From Corydoras sp. C115 (lineage: Eukaryota > Chordata > Actinopteri > Siluriformes > Callichthyidae): 64,000 nt of DNA. Below, one piece after another: positions 25,301-38,481 of this stretch (positions are counted from its first letter, which is position 1; each line of letters begins with the position of its first letter). The position numbers were made by a program, and so were the translations under genes. The DNA lies in the NCBI GenBank assembly GCA_019802505.1, contig JAFMOC010000037.1, forward strand, positions 5,129,501 through 5,193,500, given 5' to 3'. The notes under the pieces are model-generated. The model searched no databases, was not told the origin of the DNA, and worked only from the letters and a program-made list of their open reading frames with translations.

Positions 25301-25780
25301 CTTTTCTGCTTTCTAAAAACACCAAAATCTTTGCCAGGAACAAACCAAATGAAACCTGAGGAAAAACAGACCATCTCTGCAATCAACAAAATACCACATC
25401 TGGACACGAGTTCTGCAAGAGATGCTAAGGAACTTTTATTGAGCCTCTATCCTGTATATAATTCAAGCAACCAGGTTGCAAGGAACTAGAAAGCAGCCCT
25501 CTGTAAATTGTCATAAAATGTAATTCTTCACATTGTACCACTGTGTAAAGTGCTAATGCAGCAAATACATAAGTGATCCACATTGCAAGGTGGTGATAGA
25601 CTGATATATCCAGAAAGGAAAACTTTTTTGTAGCCATCCAGCAATTTTAATCATTTTAAATGCTGCACAAATTCAAAAATTGCACTTGCCTCTGATCCTC
25701 TGTGCAGAGGACAAGGAAAGAAGTAGAATTCCAGCTGTAAAGAGCAGGAGAGCGACGTGAGAGAGGGTAGAGAAGGGCAT
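459..25780 (-). CDS. abi3bp: abi3bp (target of Nesh-SH3), 5' part, 13 exons
   Basis: This is a secreted extracellular-matrix protein whose family binds the SH3 domain of ABI3/Nesh. Exons in transcription order: 25780-25690, 18819-18640, 14418-14350, 13492-13360, 12770-12589, 12352-12318, 11363-11321, 11235-11155, 8704-8516 (or 8507), 2130-2050, 1350-1285, 804-697, 548-459. All intron phases agree, and the joined frame is open for 1,348 nt (about 449 codons). Order of parts: signal peptide (1-27), conserved N-terminal module (31-113, KVRINATGDTIILKFVRPNP and DAEPKYLVAVQP), one FN3 domain (about 115-215), then a Ser/Thr/Pro/Lys-rich linker. The last exon in the window ends in GKERFT, a motif I recognise just before the C-terminal half of vertebrate ABI3BP. 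The remaining exons lie below position 1. The family assignment comes from recalled vertebrate sequence, not from a search. Confidence 0.93.
697..804 (-). CDS. abi3bp: abi3bp exon 12: linker exon
   Basis: This 108-nt, phase 1-1 exon encodes GDKLIGLRDTIAFQKPG followed by VPLATVKPTKNKINTPP. The acceptor ends TTTTTTCAG and the donor is ATTG/GTAATA. It is separated by a 148-nt intron from the last exon in the window. Confidence 0.83.
805..2049. other. abi3bp introns around exon 11
   Basis: Two introns (805-1284 and 1351-2049) flank exon 11. They are AT-rich, and I see nothing else in them. Confidence 0.6.
1285..1350 (-). CDS. abi3bp: abi3bp exon 11: linker exon
   Basis: This 66-nt, phase 1-1 exon encodes APARPLHHNNKPNMVGKTS. 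The acceptor ends TTTCCCAG and the donor is AATG/GTAAGA. Its high Asn/Lys/Pro content is in keeping with the neighbouring linker exons. Confidence 0.8.
2050..2130 (-). CDS. abi3bp: abi3bp exon 10: acidic linker exon
   Basis: This 81-nt, phase 1-1 exon encodes ANNSLSEDNSAEPRGDAG then PAPAEEKFYG. It is markedly more GC-rich than the introns around it. The acceptor ends CCTGCAG and the donor is ATG/GTAAAG. The frame joins exons 9 and 11 exactly. Confidence 0.8.
4417..4750 (+). mobile_element. Tc1-like transposon remnant
   Basis: It encodes VKPTVKNGGGSMMLWGCF, a decayed Tc1 transposase core. The TIR-like string TTGGCTAAAAGTTTTAGAAC lies upstream at about 4422-4441. Most of the element is missing. 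Confidence 0.65.
4735..4790 (+). repeat. Fragment of a second tRNA-derived repeat
   Basis: The string CCTTGAGCAAGGCCCTTAAC followed by CCTCATTGCTCCAG is a common teleost repeat segment. Only the fragment is present. Confidence 0.45.
4880..5230 (-). mobile_element. tRNA-like SINE, copy 1
   Basis: Full-length copy in reverse orientation. The head GGCGGCACGGTGGCTTAG and a B-box-like GGTTCGAATCC lie at the high-coordinate end, and an (AATG)n tail at the low end. It is flanked by TAAGAACAAGAT (4868-4879) and TAAGAACCAGAT (5231-5242), a 12-bp duplication with one mismatch. Confidence 0.85.
8507..8704 (-). CDS. abi3bp: abi3bp exon 9: Ser/Thr/His-rich linker, tandem donor
   Basis: The exon is 189 nt using the first donor (end 8516) or 198 nt using the second (end 8507), phase 1-1 either way. 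It encodes SDSHSRHVSSHPKG, then APRVTTTSPSHSTPKDD and KTKAPSATAKLHSS. It is low-complexity, Ser/Thr/Pro-rich and probably O-glycosylated. The acceptor ACAG is preceded by an uninterrupted run of about 20 T residues on the transcript strand. Two donors, both CTG/GTAATT, lie 9 bases apart. Confidence 0.85.
9531..9897 (+). mobile_element. tRNA-like SINE, copy 2 (older)
   Basis: Diverged copy with a damaged head, an internal (TG)n of about 39 nt at 9721-9759 and an AATG tail. It is flanked by identical 10-bp repeats GTCTATGTCT (9521-9530 and 9898-9907). Confidence 0.85.
10066..10106 (+). repeat. ATGG-type short repeat
   Basis: Imperfect GAATGGATGGGTGAATGG units. Confidence 0.7.
11155..11235 (-). 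CDS. abi3bp: abi3bp exon 8: linker exon
   Basis: This 81-nt, phase 1-1 exon encodes LHNTSKPRLQSLTTEP then IFFGAPKTSI. It has an NTS N-glycosylation sequon. The acceptor ends CCTTTAG and the donor is ATTG/GTAATT. From here every abi3bp exon in the window is symmetric 1-1, so each can be skipped without a frameshift. Confidence 0.82.
11321..11363 (-). CDS. abi3bp: abi3bp exon 7: small linker exon
   Basis: This 43-nt exon (phase 0 to 1) encodes KPIAPDSRLHLPRPG. The acceptor ends CTTACAG and the donor is CCTG/GTAAGA. The other possible frame hits a stop within six codons. Only the frame that matches exons 6 and 8 is open. Confidence 0.8.
11364..12317. other. abi3bp intron between exons 6 and 7
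   Basis: AT-rich intron of 954 nt with no recognisable element. Confidence 0.55.
12318..12352 (-). CDS. abi3bp: abi3bp exon 6: small linker exon
   Basis: This 35-nt exon (phase 1 to 0) encodes DKSTIYKTTKAE after joining the Gly/Asp junction of exon 5. It is supported by the acceptor CTGACCAG, the donor GAG/GTGTGT and exact phase agreement on both sides. It begins the basic, Thr-rich linker. Confidence 0.8.
12589..12770 (-). CDS. abi3bp: abi3bp exon 5: second half of the FN3 domain
   Basis: This 182-nt exon (phase 2 to 1) starts YYTIRYRERNRKW, includes VIDNLKPNTNYEFGVRTNKG and ends with SKGIWSKPIIHNTNMG. The Y-x-I-x-Y strand, L-P-T-Y turn and late Trp-Ser motif are typical of FN3 C' to G strands. 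The acceptor ends TTTTCTAG and the donor is GGAG/GTATGC. Confidence 0.93.
13259..13350 (+). repeat. (TG)46 microsatellite
   Basis: Uninterrupted TG array, CA on the abi3bp transcript, starting six bases after the exon 4 donor junction. Confidence 0.98.
13360..13492 (-). CDS. abi3bp: abi3bp exon 4: first half of the FN3 domain
   Basis: This 133-nt exon (phase 1 to 2) encodes KINMDKPLHLVIG, then the B-strand SPTSVLLSWGSYL, then a loop ending NDCLEDG. The Trp of SVLLSWGS is the usual FN3 core residue. The donor GATGG/GTAAGT is followed six bases later by a very long (CA)n array (read on the transcript). Confidence 0.93.
14350..14418 (-). CDS. abi3bp: abi3bp exon 3
   Basis: This 69-nt, phase 1-1 exon encodes DAEPKYLVAVQP followed by a lysine-rich stretch ending KKQCTG. 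The acceptor ends TTTTAG and the donor is ACAG followed by GTAAAG. It links the N-terminal module to the FN3 domain. Confidence 0.92.
14710..15046 (+). mobile_element. tRNA-like SINE, copy 3
   Basis: Copy starting at CGGCACGGTGGCTTAGTGG, with B-box-like TTTCGAATCCC and a (ATGG)n tail. The duplication is not clear. Confidence 0.8.
15242..16796 (-). mobile_element. Tc1/mariner-type transposon, complete ends, broken transposase
   Basis: The ends start CAGTCATGGCC and are inverted copies of each other over about 39 bp with three mismatches. TA duplications lie at 15240-15241 and 16797-16798. Minus-strand translation shows Tc1 pieces: a helix-turn-helix part (STIYRIIKNIKERGSI), FSDESPF, WGCFSAKGIGSL, QHDGAPC and NSPDLNPIENLW, which carry the expected DDE residues. 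No minus-strand methionine-started frame reaches 60 codons in the transposase part, so the gene is interrupted several times. Confidence 0.88.
18125..18300 (+). repeat. Decayed SINE-like repeat
   Basis: A diluted version of the CATTTAGCAGAC / TCAAGGA / TAACCACTAGGCTACT pattern seen better at 29449-29690. Confidence 0.4.
18640..18819 (-). CDS. abi3bp: abi3bp exon 2: conserved N-terminal module
   Basis: This 180-nt, phase 1-1 exon encodes about residues 31-90. The acceptor is a T-rich tract ending TTCTTAG; the donor is ATTG followed by GTAAGT. The peptide contains KVRINATGDTIILKFVRP, LEGYILGYGSSMY and LPENGQPYETEI. It resembles the start of vertebrate ABI3BP just after the signal peptide and probably forms a beta-rich fold. 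It is one of the strongest identifiers of the gene. Confidence 0.93.
18820..25689. other. abi3bp intron 1, 6.9 kb
   Basis: Largest abi3bp intron. It has a dispersed-repeat fragment at about 20217-20470. The remainder is AT-rich with no gene-like or RNA-like signal. It starts with a GC donor. Confidence 0.6.
20217..20470 (+). repeat. Dispersed teleost repeat fragment
   Basis: It starts AATCAGAATCAGATTTATTG, continues with ACACAAGGAATGTGGTG and a TACA-rich stretch, and ends GAGGTGCAAGACAGT. I recognise this pattern from fish genomes but not its class. Confidence 0.5.
25690..25780 (-). CDS. abi3bp: abi3bp exon 1: start codon and signal peptide
   Basis: The ATG at 25780-25778 sits in a GCC-ATG context and opens a signal peptide: MPFSTLSH, a hydrophobic core of about 18 residues (VALLLFTAGILLLSLSSA), then QRIR. 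Cleavage is likely after SSA. The exon carries 30 codons plus one base (phase 1), which joins exon 2 as a Val codon. The donor reads AGAG followed by GCAAGT. It is a GC donor with otherwise consensus bases and no GT at the junction. Confidence 0.88.
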
Positions 25781-26060
25781 GGCGATCTGGGCACAGGTTG
25801 CCTCACAGATGCAGCTTCAATATTCTGCTTTAGACCAGGTGCAGCACAAGAACTTGTTCAGCGCCTAAACCTTCGACTGATTGACTAACAGTGCACTCCT
25901 CATAATCTATAGTGACCCGTTTGTGGGTTGGAGGGGTCCTGATGATGTCACAACACATATTGACGCATGCTTGAACACGCCCACAGTTTTACACACGTGC
26001 TTTGGGGGGGGAGGGGTATGGTTTTGATTTTTCATTGTATCCCTTACTTGCACAGTTTCT
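25781..26060 (-). promoter_or_regulatory. abi3bp: abi3bp 5' leader and probable promoter region
   Basis: This is the DNA directly upstream of the abi3bp ATG. It holds a weak TATA-like string (CTATAGATTA on the minus strand near 25890-25902), a CACGTG E-box at 25994-25999 and a G-rich run (plus strand 26003-26018). There is no CpG island. The transcription start cannot be placed from sequence, and upstream noncoding exons are possible. Confidence 0.3.
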
Positions 26061-29000
26061 TTCATGCACACTTTATCATCCCCTCTCTCTCCCTCTCTCA
26101 CACTCACTAACTTGCTCTGCTGATTTTTTTCTCCCACCTTTTTCCAGCTAATCCTTAAAAAAAGAGAACTGAAATGGACTGCATTTTCCAAATGGTAAAC
26201 ATGTGCATGAAACTTTGTTCTTTAAGAAATAGGTTTATAATCTACTAATAAATGTTATTAACTTTAGCAGCACTTTTTACTTATAACACAAAAAAATATT
26301 AATTTAAAAGCTTTTCAGATCTCACCCAATTGAATAATAAGTAAATGCTATGCGTTCATTGCACAGTTTTGAAAGGTTTAGAAATTTGCTGAAAGATCAT
26401 AACCTAGTTGTTGGTTTGACAAAGACAGCAATAGTTTCTTTTTGAATCTTTTGCATCATGCAGTCTATAATGTTGTGTTAAGTAACACATTTGTACACAA
26501 AACAAACCAAATTAACCAAAATGTAGAATCCTTCACCATAATGGTAAGGATTTAGCAGTTGTAGTCAGTTACAGCAAAACACCTTAAAGTTACTTCAATC
26601 TTAAATTCATAATTGGAAATTTTCATTAGCATAAATGTGATGTCTCATTGTAGAGCAAACCCTCAACTGTTTGCATTTCTTACAACCCTGATTTATTAAT
26701 TCTTGGCCTTGACCAATTTGTAAAGGCCCACAAAGTATGTCTCATCTGCATTTTTTTGTATTTCATTATAATGATACTATTTTATATTTGATCCACTGAT
26801 AAGTCTTTATGTATGAGCTCAGACAAAGAGATGAACTATAATTAAAAATTTTCCAACACTAAAATAAGCTTAAAGTTCAGTTGCAGTTTTAAATCAAAAA
26901 TATTATATTAGAATTACTGTACAAGTTTGAATAATTTCCACACATTTTGTAATCGAGGCAGAGTGTTTTTACTTTAAATTAAAAAAAACAGTGTGTTGAT
27001 ATGAAGTTCTCCTTGATAAGAATTGATTCTGTGTTACTGTATATGAATTTGACTTAAAATCTTGATGTCATGTTCTAAAACTTCTAAAACTTTTCATGAC
27101 AGTAGTTGCTGGAACACAAAATCTCCTTTTGATGACTTTGAAAGTTTGGTTTAAATTAAAATCATATGGAAGGTAATTGGCAAGTTTTTCTCACTGACCA
27201 TCACATGTGACAGGAAGACCAGAACATGGGGAACCACCCATCTGTGTTCCAATGAGAAACCACCCACGCAAAGCCAGCCTCAGGCTCATTTGTGAGTCAT
27301 ACAGGCCGATATTCAAGCCAGAAAGGCAACATCATAAAATGAGCACACGGCCTCAGAAGTCATCTGCAGAAAGAGAAACAAACCATCCAGGAAAATGTTA
27401 AAGGAGCCCCTTGTTTCACAGGTTATCTCTCATGAGTTAATGGCATAAGATCACAATTAAGGTTGTCAGAATCACTTAGAAGATGCCATATGAACTTAGC
27501 CACACATTAACAGCTTTGAAAAAAAGTCACACAGATCAAAATAAGCTTGAGAAATACATGCAACCAATTTATAAACAATAAAATAGTTTTTTGATATATC
27601 TTTCAGTACATAAAATACATATATATGCCTATGTATGAATAAAGTTGAATTATTTATTAGGAGGAGAATTAAATAAAAAAAATCTGTGTTCTGATAAGTT
27701 GGTTCATGGTTCTAAATACACTAGAAAGAAAAATTAAAAGTTAGAACAGAATAAGCAAAATAAAGTAAAGGTCAAATTACTATGCAAGGTATCAAGAGAA
27801 ATTCACAAATTACTTTTTACCAATGCAATCAAAAAAAATGCACCTGCTATTCAGCCACTACATATAAGAAGTTTGTTTTGTCCTGTAAACCTTCTTTAAT
27901 TTAAGTAAAACTAATTAAAGCATACAAAACACTAAGTTAATTTTCTTAATTTCCCTAAGGATGACTCTAGCAACAATGACTCAACGGCAAGACACATTCC
28001 AGTATAGACTAGACTGACAGTTAGCCTCTCTCAATGTCATGGGAAACCACATGTGCAACCCCATGATACGTCAAAAGAGACGTCATTGCACCTCAGTGCA
28101 TTTCTGTTCACATGGTTTATGTTCACCTTCAACTTTTCATTTCTGTCTTTGCTAATCTCTTTAGCAGGTTAGAGTTAAAACTTAAAGCTTAAATTCAATT
28201 TAAAAACATTTTGTACAATCCAGAATTGTTACAAGGTAGTTTAATGTGATACAAAATCATAAACCATTAGTTATATTTTTCTTAAACATGAACTTTTAGC
28301 ATACTCCAATGAGGTAAAAGCAAAACATATCAGGTTAAAGAATCATGATTTGTTATAACGCGCACATCCATGAGATTTGTTTTGAAAGCAATAATGGGCT
28401 GATGTTGAGCATTGGGTTCCAAACCTCATGCAAGAATTATCAAATGGCTCAAAAACAACATTTTTCAATTTTTATTATTATTTTCATTGTTTTACTGCTT
28501 ATACAACTTCTTCAGAAAGGCCCTTGTAGGAAGTGTTAATGTTCAATTGTGTCATGACAACTTACCGGAACATTTGGTGTTGCGAGAGTATTCCAATCAA
28601 AACAATTTCAAATTCTCAAACTGAAGAACAAATAATTCCCACATTGCAAAATAATAACGAGATGAAAGCTAAACATTTTAAAATCCCTAGGAGCATGACA
28701 GAACAGAGGGGGACACTATTCTGGAAGAATTCCATATCACACTGAATTAAGCATCCGGTAAGTAGCCAGAGCTCTCGTGCACTTTGTCAGAACCCCACCT
28801 CCTGCAATATTTCAAGATAATGAGATTGGATCACAGGGTGTTGGCATTGCATATGCATGTATAAATAAAAGTCGAAATGAATTGACCTATAACAGTTTCT
28901 CCGTGGCTAGTCTAAAACAAGCATCTTTATGCTCAGAAATTATTTTGCTTTACAATATAGCCATTGTACATAAACCTCAAGCAAATGGAACTGTAAAAGG

Positions 29001-29440
29001 AAAACCAACGTTAGAAAGTCAATCTGTGAATGGCTCTTCACACACTTTCTGGCTTGAATAAATGCCATATTCCATGAGCTAAGTGAGGGTAGTATTTTTG
29101 GTTTTCTTAGATCACCCACTTCCTTTCTCTTTGGCCTGGCTTTGACATCAGCTGGACTCCAAATTAACCATCAATAGCTCTTCACTTTTTTTTCTGCCAA
29201 AACAATTATGGCTGCAGTTTGAAGATATTTGAAAGCTGAACCAGTACTTACTTCTTAGCAGTGGTCACGGTTCATTTCACTAAAGTTTACAGACATTACT
29301 AACAAATAGTCATGGGTGCTAAAAGATTTGCTTTATATAGTCCTCATTTATTCATTCAGTCATGTTTTAGAAGGTAATGGTAGTAATGGTAACGATTTGT
29401 AGCGCGCATAGAGACAAAAATAATGCAACAGCTTTACGCT
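26061..29440. other. Intergenic AT-rich DNA
   Basis: Upstream of abi3bp. All open frames are under 100 codons, have no splice context and resemble no family. Nothing is annotated. Confidence 0.55.
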
Positions 29441-29448
29441 TTAATTTA

Positions 29449-29690
29449 CATTACATTAGGTCATTTAGCAGACATTTTTATCCAAATCAGCTTAAAAAGC
29501 AAGCACAGGGTTGGGCACAGCATCCCTGGAGCAATGAGAGATAAGGGTCTTGGTCAAAGACCCACTTTAATAACGTCAGAAGACCTGGGATTTTAACCCA
29601 CAACCTTCAGATAGCACAAAATCCTAACCACTGTGCTACCACGCCCAACCACTAAGCTATCAGCATGGTTTTGGACTGTGGGGAATAACA
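29449..29690 (+). repeat. Second SINE-like family
   Basis: CATTTAGCAGACATTTTTAT near one end, GGGTCTTGGTCAAAGACC in the middle and a TTTTAACCCACAACCTTC / CCTAACCACTGTGCTACCAC end. It is a familiar teleost repeat with a tRNA-like end. Confidence 0.6.
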
Positions 29691-29719
29691 CACCACCACA
29701 GGGAGTAGATGCAAACTGA

Positions 29720-33443
<3,724 letters not shown>

Positions 33444-34749
33444 AATTATTTATTTATTTTAGTACTGTCACTTGTAACCAATGCAATTATTATTTTTGAA
33501 TGGAAGGCAGAACCATCAAAGTAGGTAATGTAATGGATTTCACCTGTGACTTGGCTGTGATAATTGTCTGTGTCTCTGTGTATGGATTCAAATGGGAGGC
33601 TTGGAGGATTGGGAGAGCAAGAGCTAGAGACAGTATCAACCATAGAGATCAATGCCAGCACCAGATGCCACTCATTAGTGGCCAGTCTTTTGGCTGGATA
33701 ACTTTCTCTGAACTTTCTGAACTCTGTAAAATGAAATCATAATTTGAATTTGACTGTATCCAGTCCTATTATGTCAGGGCATGCTAACCTAAAACAATGT
33801 CATACAGCCTGTTTAAGACTCCAGCAGACATTAAAAGTACTGCCCACTAGAAATGCATGGCTCCTGGCCAACCCTCCTGGCATTTTGACTTTGGATGAGA
33901 GTGGTCCCCACTGAAAATTACAAAACTCCAAGACATTTCAGAGTTTGTGCAGTGAGCTATAAGTGTGAAAAGTGGTAACATGGCCTGAAACGAAGGTTTA
34001 GGGTTCACATGGTTCACACTCAGGTTCACATGGTGCAGTGACCATGTGGTTTTTCATGACATTTTTGCTTCATGATGGTTGAATGTACAGATGAGTTGGT
34101 TTTCTTCAATGTCCTGTTTTGTGTTGCAAGCCAGCAAGAGACAAGTCCAAAAGGAGGGTAAGGCAGTATAGAGTTCCAGGACATGTTTGTGTAAACAGAT
34201 TGGGTGGTCCTCTGTTTATGCTCACTACAGGAAAGGTGCCAGAGCTGGACCTGTGGACAGCGCTTAGATGGTAAATCTCTGCCCATGTCAGTGTTGTGTG
34301 ACCAGATGCCTGATACTGTTTTCTTATTTTGCAGATTAGTAGTTTAGTTTTAGGAAACATCCAAGCCCAAACCAATATGGCACTTTGTGTCACAAATTTG
34401 TTATTTAACACTCATTTGGCCTGTTGCCTAATAGCAAGAAAAAAGTAAACTGCACATTGTGAACCTGTATTTAACAACATAATGACAAGACAAAGTGTTC
34501 AGTGCGGCTTGTGAAAAAGAGACTGGATGTTCAGCAGAATTGTTCCTTCTTTCCATTAATAACTTCAGTGCCATGCTTTCTGTGTAAAGATTGTTGTGTT
34601 CCTATTACCTCACAGTACATTTACCTAAAATGTTTCATCAGCTCATAAGTCTTGAGATTGCATGACCATTTAGTAGGTTAACTTCCAAGCTGTTGTATGT
34701 ACATTGGTTCAGTTGTTTACTTTATTTTTATAATATTTCATAATTAAAT

Positions 34750-34751
<2 letters not shown>

Positions 34752-34814
<63 letters not shown>

Positions 34815-34823
34815 CACACACGT
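34752..34823 (+). repeat. (CA)n-(CACG)n compound microsatellite
   Basis: About 32 nt of CA, then about nine CACG units, then CA. Confidence 0.95.
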
Positions 34824-35719
34824 GTACTATAATCATGAAAAAAATGTTGATTCAATATTCAGACTATACTTTCCCCATCTGCTTCAGCTGTTTCAACAAA
34901 ACAAAATAAAAGCTAATTAATAAAGCTTAAGAATGACATGCATTAAAAATACCAGCTCTGAATCTAGTAAAAAAAAATTAAAATGCATGTTTTGACATGT
35001 TTGTAAACTTTTGACTATTCACGATTATGGCTTTTACATAAATGATTCACCTGTCAGAATTAATAAAAAAAATATATAAATAGTAATAATTTAATTTAGA
35101 AAAACAACTAACATCTGTTTAACAGTAATGTTTTTTTTATATAGTTACTGTATACTGTGAAGTGTATGCAATGTGATGCATGTAGTGTGACATTAATAGA
35201 AACAATGTCAGCCACAGTCAGTTTGAATATTGTAAAAAAAATATGTAACCTAATACTGAATTATGAAGCTAAACGGTAAAGAAAAGTTTATGCTTTTTGA
35301 TAAAGCACTGCGCTTAATACGTAAAAATTTCATGCAGGTCTGAATTCCTAGTGGCGCCCCTGGTAACACCTTCTAAGATTTTAGTTTGAGTAAGATAAAC
35401 ATGCACTGTCTGGAGAACATATGCTGTGACTACAGGCCAAATGGCAAGCAACCAATATCAGATTTATCATAACATTCTCTGATTCTGTTTTGGCATACAT
35501 GCAGTAAGGCAATTCTGCTTTGTAGTGGAATGTAGAGCCTCTTTGGAACAACCACCAGGCTGGACATGGTGGTACACAAGTGGCTTCTCCTTTATGGTGT
35601 TAATGACCAGGATGAGTTGAATGACCAGGATACACCCTATGGCTTTAAAGGGTCCTATGTTGCATCACCAGCATGCATGCTGTAGTCACAAGAAATTTCT
35701 ACATTATGGTAGAAAACAT

Positions 35720-36068
35720 GGTGGCTTAGTGGTTAGCACGTTCGTCTCTCAGCACTAGGGATTTCCGGTTCGATTCCCCATCTGGGTGGAGTTTCCATGT
35801 TCCCCGTGTCCGCATGGGTTTCCTCAAGGTTCTCCGGTTTCCTCCCACAGTCCAAAAATTGGATCACGTCAATTGAGTTCTCCAAATTGCCCCATATAGA
35901 GTGTGAGTGAGTGAGTGAGTGAGTGAGTGTGTGCCCAGCGATAGATTGGCGCCCTGTCCTGGGTGTATCTGCCCAGCGCCCGAAATGGGCATGGGGAACC
36001 CCCCCGCGACCCTAATATAGGATAAAGCAGAAGATAATGGATGGATGGATGGATGGATGGATGGATGG
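35720..36068 (+). mobile_element. tRNA-like SINE, copy 4
   Basis: Slightly 5'-truncated copy with (GAGT)n inside and a (ATGG)n tail. Flanked by identical ATGGTAGAAAACAT (35706-35719 and 36069-36082). Confidence 0.85.
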
Positions 36069-36935
36069 ATGGTAGAAAACATCCCCCCCAATAGAAGGGC
36101 TGTTTAAGTCATGTTCAAAGGTGTCCTTGTAGAACCACTAGTCTGCAACCTGTAGATCAAAATACCAAATAAATCTAAACGTTTGAGTGAACTTAGGAGG
36201 CCACTGTACATGTTACTGTATTGTATATATGTTATATATATTATGTGTGAGTTTTATTCTCTGTTTACAAAGATTAAAATTATAAACAGGTTTATTTACT
36301 CTGTTTTACTGTTAAAGGGATGAGATATTTACGACAATATAAATTTTCATAAAGATAATGCATATATATTCTTATATCATTACCTTTTGGGTACTTTAGT
36401 CATGAACTTTTTTGCTGAAATACTTGGCAGTTTATAAGCTGTGAAGAATTCTAAAGATCTGAAAAGAAAAAGAAAATGGTTTGTGAATAATGTCTCTTTG
36501 TGTTCCAGCTGTCTAAAAGGCTTTGATTGCAATCATCAAACAAACTCATGCATCAGGACTGATAACTTTGATCCAACATTTAACTAATCTTAAGACATTG
36601 CTTTGTGAAGTTTGCTGTCAGGTCAGGAATAGTCTGCACGTGTTCATACATCCCTTTAGGTAAAGAACCTGATCTGAGTTCTCCTTCATATTAAATGTAT
36701 TAAGGTTCAACAGATCAATCTTTATGTTTGACACACTAGAAGGGCTGTAAATACTCAAAAGGTTATTGCATACAAAACACTTTTTGTTTCAGAGTAACAA
36801 TGTGCAGCAAAACAGGCCTATAAAACATGGTTTTATATGTTTGTTGTAAATCTGCACAGTCGGAATTTACAAAAAAATCTTTTAACTAACAGTTCAAAGA
36901 CACATTTCTCCACTGATGTATCTATACATCTATAT

Positions 36936-37050
36936 AAGATAAAAGTATGTGGATAAACAACTATTAGACCTTTTTAAACTGTTGGATGTCGCACTCCAAA
37001 TATTATTTGCAGTGTGTTAATACAGCATGGCCTCTTTATTGTTAGGTAAG
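36936..37050 (+). repeat. Tc1-type terminal remnant
   Basis: TAAAAGTATGTGGATAAAC is close to the AAAAGTATGTGGACACC terminus of a common fish Tc1 family. Only a weak tail follows. Confidence 0.35.
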
Positions 37051-37132
37051 TCTTTCCTCTCGCCAATTAATATTTGAGCATTTGTCTTAAAAAAAAATGC
37101 TGGATAAGTGAATTAAATAAGATTTGAGGACT

Positions 37133-37787
37133 ATGGGTCCTATGTTACATCTTGCACAAGCCGTGTCATGATGCTCATTGATGTATTACACGACACCAAC
37201 AGTCTATTTTAATGCCCTGCACCTGCGCCTTTAAAAATTAATGGTGCTTGTGACCATATTTATACTGACGGGTGTGGTGGTTTTGAAATGAGGTGTCTTC
37301 ATGTAAATTACTGGCTTATTGCTAGCTTGGCACGAATAACACTGTTGCACCACTGACTGAAAACAACCCAAGCAGACATCAATAGTCAAATGTTCATTGC
37401 TATCTTGGCAGTGAATTTTCAACGCAGGTGCATACACTGCGGCTTGTTATGCCCAAATGGACACCCATCAATGCACAAACCCATAGTGCGTGCCAGTTGG
37501 CAACTATGTAAACAGAACACAAAATAAAAACATTATTTTACATCAACACAAAATTGCACCAATGTGCACTGCGCCATTGACATAGCATTTCGCCAAAGTC
37601 AGAACGCACCTGTCTCTAAAAGGAACCAGCAAGTGACACACTTCGCACTTTAGATTATTGCACATTACATCCAAAATACACCACAAAATAATTAAAAGAA
37701 TTAGTACATCATTTTCCATTCTAACAATAGCAAAAATACAACTAACACACCCAAAATCAATCAGAAGTTCGCTAAAATAGGGCCTTA
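37133..37787. mobile_element. MITE-like nonautonomous element
   Basis: It starts GGGTCCTATGTTAC and ends, inverted, with AGGCCCTATTTTAGC, giving short imperfect terminal repeats. The inside has no coding capacity and matches a teleost dispersed repeat I recall (GCACATTACATCCAAAATAC). The superfamily is unknown to me. Confidence 0.5.
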
Positions 37788-38344
37788 TAAGTTCATAGGA
37801 CATTATACAGTTTATATAAGGTGCACAGTAACATTATGTGAACAGCCTCTTGATAGCATGGTTAGCCACAAACCACTAAATGCTATTCTACACCCCCTCA
37901 CACACAGAGAGACCAAAATAATATAAATAAATAAAAAATGCAAAAACCTCAGGGCAGTAATGTAGCATTTTTATATTAAGGCGAGTATGGTTTCCGAGGC
38001 ACTCTTGGCCTATTTTCTCAGCTGTTTTTCCCAAAACTCATTATATCTTGCTTCTCCCTGTAGTGTTATGGAAGGTTATGTTTCTGTTGATATATGTGCT
38101 ACACACATTGCCAGTCTGCAGTGATGCATTTAGCATGAAAATGAGGAGGGTTATTATTCTTCAAGCACCCTTATGTGCTAAAACCTTTTCTGTTTTTCTG
38201 GATGCAGGTTGATCAGGAAAGCTAATGTTTTGTGCAGTCGTGTTTAGGGGTCACAAATGATGTCATTTTACCCCCAGCAACGTACTTATTTTTCATTTTG
38301 GACTAATGATAATTTATCTCATACATCAAATTTGTAATTGGGGA

Positions 38345-38345
38345 C

Positions 38346-38379
<34 letters not shown>

Positions 38380-38381
38380 TG

Positions 38382-38474
<93 letters not shown>
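38345..38474 (+). repeat. (TA)n array, left of SINE copy 5
   Basis: Alternating TA with a short TTGGGG interruption at about 38379-38384. Confidence 0.95.
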
Positions 38475-38476
<2 letters not shown>

Positions 38477-38481
38477 TATAT

